A program made the translations under genes and the position numbers. This document shows, piece by piece, positions 4,857-9,827 of a stretch of 9,827 nt of DNA. Location: positions 1-9,827 of the forward strand of contig JBLMWU010000258.1 in assembly GCA_050257395.1 (NCBI GenBank), read 5' to 3'. This stretch comes from JAIRTY01 sp050257395 (GTDB lineage Bacteria > Actinomycetota > Actinomycetes > Streptosporangiales > Streptosporangiaceae). Below the pieces are notes generated by a model. The model saw only the letters and a program-made list of their open reading frames with translations, had not been told where the DNA came from and ran no database searches. Within the stretch, counting starts at the first letter, position 1, and every line of letters begins with the position of its first letter.

Positions 4857-6132
4857 CCCGCTGCACGTGCTCCGGGCACCGGTCACCCCGGCCGACCCGG
4901 ACCCGGCGTTCGCCGCCCGGCTGCGGGCGCGCCTGGAGCGGGCCTCCGGCCTGCCGGAAGGAGTGGAGATGTCAGGGACGGCCACCGCCATCACCGGGCC
5001 GCGGGCAGCCCGCGGCCAGGCCGGGGAACCCCCGGCGGACCACGGCGCCGCGATCCCGTACCTGGCGGTGCGGGATGCCCGCCGGGCCATCGGCTGGTAC
5101 ACCCGGGTGCTCGGCGGCCGGCTGCGCGGCGAGCCGGTCACCGGCCCCGGCGGCCGGATCGGGCACGCGGAGATCGAGCTCGGGACGGGGGTGATCTACC
5201 TGGCGGACGAGCACCCGGCGATCCGGTTCGTGGCGCCGGATCCCGTCGGCACCCCGGTCAGCCTGGTGCTGACCGTGCCGGACCTGGACGCGGCGGTGAC
5301 GGCGGCGACCAGCGAGGGCGCCTCGCTGGACCGGGGCCCCTACGAGGGATACGGGTACCGGAACGCCACGGTGAGCGATCCGTTCGGGCACCGCTGGCTG
5401 CTCCAGGAGCCGCTGCCAGCGGCACCCCGGCCGGGCGACGTCGGGTACGCGTCGCTGTGGCTGCCGGACGCCGAGCAGGGCGCGGCGTTCTACGCGGACG
5501 TGCTCGGCTGGGAGTACGCGCCCGGCCACGACCCCCGCGGCCGCCAGGTGCCGCACGCGGCGCCGCCGCAGGGGCTGTGGGGCGGCCAGGCCCGCACCAC
5601 CCTGTTCTGCTCCTACGTGGTGGCGGACGCCGCCGCGGCGGCCGCCCGGGTGCGGGCGGCGGGCGGCCGGGCCGGGGAGCCCGTCCGCCAGCCCTACGGG
5701 CTGAGCGTCGACTGCGAGGACGACCAGGGCCTGCGGTTCGCGGTGCACCAGCCCCCGCGGCCCGCCGGGCCGGGCACGGCCCGCCCGGCCGCCACCCGCG
5801 ACGGTGACCTCGGGTACATCACGCTGGAGGTGCCCGACGGGGCCCGGGCCCGCGACTTCTACGCCGCGGTGCTGGGCTGGCGGATCGAGCCGGGCCGGGT
5901 CGCTGACGGCTGGCAGGTGACCGGCACGGCGCCGCTGATCGGCATCAGCGGCGGGCACGCCGGACCCGCCGGGGTGCCGCTGTGGCGGGTGAGCGACGTC
6001 GCCGCCGCCGCCCAGCGGGTCCGGGCGGCCGGCGGGACCGCGGGCGATCCGCAGCCGCAGCCCTACGGGGTGGTCGCCGAGTGCGCGGACGACCAGGGCA
6101 CCAGGTTCCAGCTGTGCCAGTTCCCGCGGTGA
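4849..6132 (+). CDS. Triple VOC (glyoxalase-like) domain protein, partner of ECF sigma factor
   Basis: 427 residues. Residues 1-40 form a separate segment (DPLHVLRAPVTPADPDP then the amphipathic helix FAARLRARLERAS). Three VOC modules follow: about 67-187 (AIPYLAVRDARRAIGWY to DPFGHRWLLQE), 197-302 (GYASLWLPDAEQGAAFY to DDQGLRFAVHQ) and 320-426 (GYITLEVPDGARARDFY to DDQGTRFQLCQF). The first looks PhnB-like; the second and third resemble each other and share QPYG and DDQG(L/T)RF motifs. VOC proteins are metal enzymes or ligand binders; here metal ligands are not clearly conserved, so ligand sensing is as plausible as catalysis. It overlaps the sigma gene by 8 bases. A strong internal ribosome site before Met41 may give a second product lacking the N-terminal segment. 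Confidence 0.88.
   Translation: MTDPLHVLRAPVTPADPDPAFAARLRARLERASGLPEGVEMSGTATAITGPRAARGQAGEPPADHGAAIPYLAVRDARRAIGWYTRVLGGRLRGEPVTGPGGRIGHAEIELGTGVIYLADEHPAIRFVAPDPVGTPVSLVLTVPDLDAAVTAATSEGASLDRGPYEGYGYRNATVSDPFGHRWLLQEPLPAAPRPGDVGYASLWLPDAEQGAAFYADVLGWEYAPGHDPRGRQVPHAAPPQGLWGGQARTTLFCSYVVADAAAAAARVRAAGGRAGEPVRQPYGLSVDCEDDQGLRFAVHQPPRPAGPGTARPAATRDGDLGYITLEVPDGARARDFYAAVLGWRIEPGRVADGWQVTGTAPLIGISGGHAGPAGVPLWRVSDVAAAAQRVRAAGGTAGDPQPQPYGVVAECADDQGTRFQLCQFPR
4956..4963 (+). promoter_or_regulatory. Strong internal ribosome-binding site within the VOC gene
   Basis: GGAAGGAG followed by 5 bases and an in-frame ATG at 4969 (codon 41 of the VOC gene). It is much better than the signal at the annotated start (4849), which depends on coupling to the sigma gene. 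Initiation here would yield a 387-residue VOC-only protein. Confidence 0.6.
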
Positions 6133-6147
6133 CGGGGCTGGCCGGGC

Positions 6148-6861
6148 TCAGCTGTCCTGGGCCACGGCCTGGTTGTAGAGCGCGCGGATGTTGCCGCCGA
6201 AGTAGGGCGAGTAGGAGATCCAGGACTTGATGCCGCCCTGCTGGTAGCCACCGATCACGCCGTACACCCTGGCCTTGCTGAGGATCCAGGGGCCGCCGCT
6301 GGTGCCGTCCGGGTAGCCGCCGCAGGCGAACTTCAGCTGCTGCTTCCTGCGGAACCAGGTGGCCTTCGTGGTGCACTCCACCGGCTGGCTGGCGCCGTCG
6401 GGGTAGCCGATGACCCTGGTGCTGGCCGGGGAGTGGCCGGTGGCCAGGGTGAGCGCCCCGGTCTGCGCCTGCACGTCGGCCCCGACTTGCAGGATGGCCA
6501 CGTCGTCGTTGATGCTGCGGCGCGCCGCCCAGGCCTGGTCGGTGAAGACAGCGGTCACCGGGTACACGCCGTATGGGGAGGTCCCGTTGGCGTAGCCGGG
6601 CGCGAACGCGACATCGGCCGGCGGGCGGCCGGCCATGCAGTGGGCCGAGGTGATCACCAGGTTGCCCTGCGGGCTGTCCACTACCGACGCGGTGCAGAAG
6701 TGGGAGCCCGGGACGCCCGCGGTGTCCTGGACGAGCGCGCCCACGTAGGGCAGGCCAGCGAAGGGCTTGCCCTGCGGGATGCTGGCCGCGGCCCCGGGGA
6801 TGGCGGCCGCCAGGGCCACGGCGCCGGTGAGGACGGCGGCCGCACGCACGATTGAAGGCAT
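6148..6861 (-). CDS. Secreted trypsin-fold serine protease, copy 1
   Basis: 237-residue exported S1-type protease. Signal peptide at about 1-26 (basic start, hydrophobic VLTGAVALAAAI, AAA before SIPQG). Catalytic residues: His74 in ITSAHC, Asp120 in NDDVAIL (Asp119 is adjacent), Ser188 in GTSGGPW. Cysteine pairs Cys56/Cys75 around the histidine and Cys163/Cys180 before the serine fit the usual disulfides. There is no obvious pro-domain and no C-terminal anchor, so it should act outside the cell; substrate preference is not deducible. The ATG at 6861 has GGAGA 6 bases upstream. It is the second member of a tandem pair: about 143 of 211 mature residues match the neighbour at 7006-7722 without a gap (hand count). 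Its stop lies 15 bases from the stop of the convergent VOC gene. Confidence 0.92.
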   Translation of the reverse strand: MPSIVRAAAVLTGAVALAAAIPGAAASIPQGKPFAGLPYVGALVQDTAGVPGSHFCTASVVDSPQGNLVITSAHCMAGRPPADVAFAPGYANGTSPYGVYPVTAVFTDQAWAARRSINDDVAILQVGADVQAQTGALTLATGHSPASTRVIGYPDGASQPVECTTKATWFRRKQQLKFACGGYPDGTSGGPWILSKARVYGVIGGYQQGGIKSWISYSPYFGGNIRALYNQAVAQDS

Positions 6862-6950
6862 CGGTGATCTCCGGCATCTGCCTGGGACGCTCCGGGGGCG
6901 ACGGCGGGCTGCCCTGATATGCGGCCACCGTCCCGGTCATGCTAGAGGGC

Positions 6951-6986
6951 CGGCCCGGCCGCGGGAATGGCAGTGCCGCCGGGCCG
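6951..6986 (-). terminator. GC-rich hairpin between the tandem proteases
   Basis: CGGCCCGGC at 6951-6959 pairs with GCCGGGCCG at 6978-6986 (9 bp), with more partial pairing inside the loop. It lies 20 bases past the stop of the upstream protease gene on the minus strand. No T-run follows, as is common for high-GC terminators. Confidence 0.45.
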
Positions 6987-7005
6987 CGGGCCGCGCGCCG
7001 CCGGG

Positions 7006-7722
7006 TCAGTGGTCGTCGGCCACCGCCCGCCGGTAGAGCGTGCGGACACTCCTGCCGAAAGCGGGTGAGTAGGAGATCCAGGGCTTGCGGCCGCCCTGCT
7101 GGTAGCCGCCGATCACCCCGTAGACCCGGCCCCTGCCGAGGATCCAGGGGCCGCCGCTGGTGCCGTCCGGGTAGCCGCCGCAGGCGAACCTCATCTGCCG
7201 CCCCGTGCGGAACCAGGTGGCCCTGCTGGTGCACTCCACCGGGCGGCCGCGGCCGTCCGGGTAGCCGATGACCCTGGTGGTGGCGGGCGGATGGCCGGTG
7301 GCCAGGCTGAGCGCCCCGGTCTGCCGCTGGATGCCCGTCCGGAGCCGCAGGACCGCCACGTCGTCGTCGATGCTGCGGCGCGCCGCCCAGGCGTGGTCGG
7401 TGTAGACGCGGGCCACTGGGTCCAGCCCGTGCGGGAACGTCCCGTCGTGATACCCGGCCGCGAACGCGACGCCGGCGGGTGCCCGGCCGGCCATGCAGTG
7501 CGCCGAGGTGACCACCAGGTTGCCCGCGGGGCTGCGCAGCACCGCCGCGGTGCAGAAGTGCGCCTGCGGCTGGCCGCCGTCTGCGCGGAAGAGCGCGCCC
7601 ACGTAGGGCAGCCCGCCGAACGGGCGGCCGTGCCGGGCGGTGGCAGCGGCACCCGGCAGCCCGGCCGCCGTCATGACCAGGGAGGCGGTGAAGAGAACAG
7701 CGGCACGCACGCGTGCAGGCAT
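7006..7722 (-). CDS. Secreted trypsin-fold serine protease, copy 2
   Basis: 238-residue exported S1-type protease, paralogous to 6148-6861. Signal peptide about 1-28 (AVLFTASLVMTAAGLPGAAA). Catalytic residues: His75 in VTSAHC, Asp121 in DDDVAVL, Ser189 in GTSGGPW. Disulfide candidates Cys57/Cys76 and Cys164/Cys181. The ATG at 7722 is chosen because GGAGG lies 6 bases upstream and the encoded MPARVRAAVLF begins a normal signal peptide; an ATG at 7788 would add a basic, Pro-rich leader without a ribosome site. The ribosome-site region GGAGNNCACCGATGCC is shared with the sister gene, so the duplication included the leader. This copy is more Arg-rich than its sister (for example RLRTGIQRQ, RGRGRVYG), so surface charge has diverged. 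A 144-base gap with a hairpin separates the two genes. Confidence 0.92.
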   Translation of the reverse strand: MPARVRAAVLFTASLVMTAAGLPGAAATARHGRPFGGLPYVGALFRADGGQPQAHFCTAAVLRSPAGNLVVTSAHCMAGRAPAGVAFAAGYHDGTFPHGLDPVARVYTDHAWAARRSIDDDVAVLRLRTGIQRQTGALSLATGHPPATTRVIGYPDGRGRPVECTSRATWFRTGRQMRFACGGYPDGTSGGPWILGRGRVYGVIGGYQQGGRKPWISYSPAFGRSVRTLYRRAVADDH

Positions 7723-7886
7723 CGGTGGCCTCCGCTCGCTGGCGGTCGTCCCGGGACGCGCCGACGCCCCGGGCTTCCTGCGCTGCAAGCCACCGCTGCG
7801 ATCATGGTAGCCCGTCCCGGTTCGCGCTGATCGTCCGGTGCCCCGCCGCCTGTTCCGTGCGCGGCCGTGGCGGTTTGCGCCCGCAG

Positions 7887-8030
7887 CCGACGGGAGGAGT
7901 GGAGATGGCGGGGACCACCACAGCGATGAGGCAGCCGTGGGCCGGCCGGAGCCGCACCTGGCCGCCGGGCTCAGGGAACCAGCCCGGCTGCGCCTACTTC
8001 AGCAGGACGTGGAACTGCCCGCCTGAGTAG
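7887..8030 (+). pseudogene. Remnant of a VOC gene start (or small ORF with strong ribosome site)
   Basis: GGGAGGAG at 7892-7899 sits 5 bases before an ATG at 7905 that opens a 41-codon frame ending at 8030. The first residues MAGTTTAMRQPWAGR match MSGTATAITGPRAAR at the internal start of the VOC gene. The DNA at 7892-7942 agrees with 4956-5006 at 38 of 51 positions (hand count), including the ribosome site and the preceding GVE codons. After that the similarity stops, no VOC domain follows, and the frame runs antisense into the end of the next gene. A fossil of a second VOC gene is the best explanation; an expressed short peptide cannot be excluded. Confidence 0.45.
7964..7988 (-). terminator. 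Hairpin terminator of the secreted-protein gene
   Basis: GCCGGGCT (7964-7971) and AGCCCGGC (7981-7988) form a perfect 8-bp stem with a 9-base loop, 5 bases beyond the TAG at 7994-7996 on the minus strand. There is no T-run. Position and stem strength support termination. Confidence 0.6.
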
Positions 8031-8830
8031 CTCGTGCCCGTGCCCAGGTTGTCGATCGTGGCTTCGTCCACCGGGCTCTTGACGCCATTCAGCGTCATCT
8101 TCAGCTTGTGCCAGGTGAACGGGCCGTAGAACCCGCTGAGGTGGCCGGTGGACGTCTCGATCACGCAGTCGCTCATGTTCACCACCGTCACCGGGCTCGC
8201 CGGGTGCTTGTAGTACGGGTTGGTGCCGCCGCCGCAGGCGGTCCACGGGCTGCAGCCGAACTCGGCGCCCAGCCGGACCTGCGTCATGTAGGCAGTTCCG
8301 GCCTTGGTCCAGGCGTAGCTCAGGGTGGACGACGCGGTCTTGTCCCTCAGGGTGAAGTGCACGGTCCCGGTCGACCTGGCGAACAGGTTGGTGAGCTCCA
8401 GCGCGTGCCCGGCCGGGAAGGTGTCCGTGTTCCACGCGGACGGGGTGTTCGGGCAGGGCCTGGTGGTGGACCAGGTGGCGCAGATCCGCTTCCTGGTCTG
8501 GGTGTTGTAGACGACCGCCTCCGCGTGGTACGTCGTGGAACTCGTGCTCGCGTACACCCCGAGCACGGTGAGCCGGGTGGAGGACCACAGCTCGGACACG
8601 AACTCGACCCGCTTAATGTAGGGCGCGAATGCTGTCGGGTCCGGCAGGGTGAAGTCGTCTCTGCCGTACCGGAAGTTGGTCCCGGTGGCGGTGTAGCCCG
8701 CCTCGACCGGGCTGTACATGTTCGGCCCATGAGTCGTGGCGCTGGCGGGGATCGCGAGCAGCGCGGTGGTCACCGTGGCGGCGGGCACCGCCGCCAAGCT
8801 CATCAGGGCACGCCTTAGTGCCTTGTGCAT
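7994..8830 (-). CDS. Secreted protein of unrecognised family
   Basis: 278 residues. A clear signal peptide: basic MHKALRRAL, hydrophobic core to about residue 27, cleavage likely after Ala31 (PASA before TTHG). The mature part is rich in Thr, Ser, Tyr and Trp with alternating hydrophobic residues, so a beta-rich fold is expected. Segments such as GYTATGTNFRYGRDDFTLPDP (45-65), VRLGAEFG (185-192) and a C-terminal FHVLLK recall uncharacterised actinobacterial exoproteins, possibly of a concanavalin-like beta-sandwich related to glutamic peptidases. That is only a resemblance, and no catalytic Gln/Glu pair can be assigned. Cys117/Cys126 and Cys193/Cys199 could form disulfides, and Cys222 is odd. 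The ATG at 8830 has GGAGA 5 bases upstream. The gene stands alone, with its own hairpin, between the proteases and a divergent phosphoesterase. Confidence 0.82.
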   Translation of the reverse strand: MHKALRRALMSLAAVPAATVTTALLAIPASATTHGPNMYSPVEAGYTATGTNFRYGRDDFTLPDPTAFAPYIKRVEFVSELWSSTRLTVLGVYASTSSTTYHAEAVVYNTQTRKRICATWSTTRPCPNTPSAWNTDTFPAGHALELTNLFARSTGTVHFTLRDKTASSTLSYAWTKAGTAYMTQVRLGAEFGCSPWTACGGGTNPYYKHPASPVTVVNMSDCVIETSTGHLSGFYGPFTWHKLKMTLNGVKSPVDEATIDNLGTGTSYSGGQFHVLLK

Positions 8831-8994
8831 GGAGGTCTCCGTGAAGTCCGGTCGCCGGGACGCTTGCGGGCGGGGCAGTGCACATTGTCCAGGTTTGCTG
8901 GGCTCTGCGGGTGCATTTAGCCGAGAATCCCGATCATCGGCGCGCCGGTCACCGCAGCTGTCCTGGAAGGCCGCCGGCCGGGCAGGATGGGGAC

Positions 8995-9486
8995 GTGAAG
9001 GTGGTGGCGCTCGCCGATACGCACGCGCCGCGGCGGTGGCAGGAGTGCCCGCCGCGGGTGGCGCAGTACCTGCGGGGAGCGGACCTGATCCTGCACGCTG
9101 GGGACGTGTGCACCGCCGCCGTGCTGGACGAGCTCGCCGGCTACGCGCCGGTGCGGGCGGTGCGGGGCAACAACGACGGCCCGGAGGTCGCCGCCTGGGG
9201 AGCCCTAGGCACGCTGGAACTCGGCATCGACGGGCTGGCAGTGGCGATGGTGCACGACGCGGGCCCGGCGGCCGGACGGCCTGCCCGGCTGCGCCGCCTG
9301 TTCCCCGCGGCGGGTCTGGTGGTGTTCGGGCACTCGCACATCCCGCTGGACCACTTCGAGGCCGGGCAGCGCATTTTCAACCCCGGGTCGCCCACGGACC
9401 GGCGCCGCCAGCCGCACGGCACGATCGGCCTGCTCGACATCGATGGCGGCCGCCTGCTGGCGGCCGCCATCATCCCGGTCACCTGA
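8995..9486 (+). CDS. YfcE/MJ0936-like metallophosphoesterase
   Basis: 163-residue calcineurin-like phosphoesterase of the small YfcE group, two-metal enzymes that hydrolyse phosphodiesters in vitro; the natural substrate is usually unknown. Metal-ligand motifs appear in the right order: Asp8 and His10 (LADTHAP), Asp37 (HAGDV), Asn60 with Asp61 (RGNND), His87 (VHD) and the GHSH block at 112-115. The C-terminal FNPGSP (128-133) is characteristic of this group. It has no signal peptide and is cytoplasmic. The GTG at 8995 is the start because MKVVALADTH begins the first strand at once and GGCAGGA lies 7 bases upstream. It is divergent from the secreted-protein gene (164 bases between) and convergent with the truncated repeat protein, sharing a two-sided terminator. 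Confidence 0.92.
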   Translation: MKVVALADTHAPRRWQECPPRVAQYLRGADLILHAGDVCTAAVLDELAGYAPVRAVRGNNDGPEVAAWGALGTLELGIDGLAVAMVHDAGPAAGRPARLRRLFPAAGLVVFGHSHIPLDHFEAGQRIFNPGSPTDRRRQPHGTIGLLDIDGGRLLAAAIIPVT

Positions 9487-9492
9487 CCCAGC

Positions 9493-9530
9493 CTGACGCG
9501 CTGGCGGGCGGCCGCCCGCCAGGCCGTCAG
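9493..9530. terminator. Bidirectional terminator between convergent genes
   Basis: A perfect 22-base palindrome at 9501-9522 (CTGGCGGGCGG and its complement) is extended, after a 2x2 mismatch, by CTGACG (9493-9498) pairing with CGTCAG (9525-9530). It begins 6 bases after the phosphoesterase stop, and its far arm contains the stop codon of the minus-strand gene, so it can serve both genes. Confidence 0.8.
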
Positions 9531-9827
9531 ACGCCGGGAGCGGTGGTCGCCACCAGCGCCTGCCGGTGGGCGTTCTTGTTGACGTAACTGCCGACCGCCA
9601 CGCAGTCGAACTGGTCCCACGCAGCTGGTGCTGGACTGGCACCAGGCGCCGGTGGCATCGGCCATCGGCTTGGTGGCAGCGCCGCTGGGCACCTTGACCT
9701 GCATGGCCTGCCCCCAGGTGCCCGCCGCGCCGCTCACCGCCATGGGATAGCCGCCGCTGGTGGAGCTTTTCAGATAAGAGCCACGGGCCGGGTGCAGGTG
9801 CTGGTGGTACGTGCCTGGCGGCCGGGC
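9527..9827 (-). pseudogene. C-terminal end of a secreted repeat protein, frame broken by one base
   Basis: The minus-strand frame enters at the right edge with SYLKSSTSGGYPMAVSG, GTWGQAMQVKVPSGAAT and WCQSSTSC. The natural ending, DQFDCVAVGSYVNKNAHRQ to LVATTAPGV and a stop at 9527-9529, lies in another frame. Removing one base at about 9620 joins them as CQSSTSC-WDQFDCVAVGSY, the C-x(n)-C-VAVGSY pattern of repeated beta-type modules in large actinobacterial exoproteins (GTWGQA linker, then CxAVGxY). Without the correction, the upstream frame would read on into the phosphoesterase gene. It is either a real frameshift or a sequencing error. The N-terminal part is outside the window. Confidence 0.7.

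Noticed and set aside
5945..7234. Minus-strand frame of 429 codons spanning the VOC end and both proteases
   Set aside because: It is in a different frame from the proteases, which have intact catalytic triads and signal peptides; this one only gives scrambled low-complexity sequence.
7723..7788. Upstream ATG start for the second protease
   Set aside because: It would put 22 basic and Pro-rich residues before the signal peptide, and no ribosome site precedes it, whereas 7722 has GGAGG at good distance.
8930..8940. CCGAT-C-ATCGG palindrome in the divergent region before the phosphoesterase
   Set aside because: A single short palindrome without repeats or a nearby regulator gene; too weak to call an operator.
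1..9827. CRISPR arrays, insertion sequences, tRNA or rRNA genes
   Set aside because: No regularly spaced repeat array, transposase-like frame, terminal inverted repeat pair or RNA gene signature was seen.

Overview
The window comes from a very GC-rich genome with strong third-position G/C bias, long spurious antisense frames, GTG starts, a leaderless-looking gene and several secreted proteins. This fits a high-GC actinobacterium, probably a mycelial or soil lineage; the sequence alone does not fix the genus.

Layout. (1) 1-2181, minus strand: an apparent three-gene operon in the order small three-helix membrane protein, TetR-family regulator, NHEJ-type LigD polymerase/primase. The first two genes are joined by a TGATG overlap, and the LigD gene starts 10 bases after the regulator stops and runs off the left edge. 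(2) 2182-2541: a 360-base non-coding stretch with three identical 14-bp inverted-repeat operators just upstream of that operon, plus an imperfect duplication of about 47 bp. (3) 2542-4228: a second TetR-family gene (minus, GTG start, probably leaderless), divergent from a plus-strand pair encoding a SAM-dependent methyltransferase and a DUF2218-like protein. The short divergent region carries a good -35/-10 pair and repeated ATACA/TGTAT half-sites. (4) 4317-6132, plus: an ECF-type sigma factor overlapping by 8 bases a gene for a protein with three VOC (glyoxalase-like) domains. No anti-sigma factor is seen, so the VOC protein is the natural candidate partner. (5) 6148-7722, minus: two tandem, clearly duplicated secreted trypsin-fold serine proteases. 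(6) 7887-8030: a probable fossil of the start of a VOC gene. (7) 7994-8830, minus: a secreted protein of unrecognised family. (8) 8995-9486, plus: a YfcE-like metallophosphoesterase. (9) 9527-9827, minus: the C-terminal end of a secreted repeat-type protein whose frame is broken by one base. Genes 8 and 9 converge on a very strong two-sided hairpin.

How the parts may work together (inference): the left half looks like two small TetR-controlled modules, each with recognisable operator DNA. The first would put an NHEJ polymerase under control of a ligand-responsive repressor. The second would switch on a methyltransferase. The middle holds a sigma factor with a possible ligand-sensing VOC partner. 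The right half is a secretome cluster with signs of local duplication and decay. The points most worth checking are the triple operator in front of a LigD operon, the sigma/VOC pair with its internal start and downstream fossil, and the uncharacterised secreted protein next to the protease pair.
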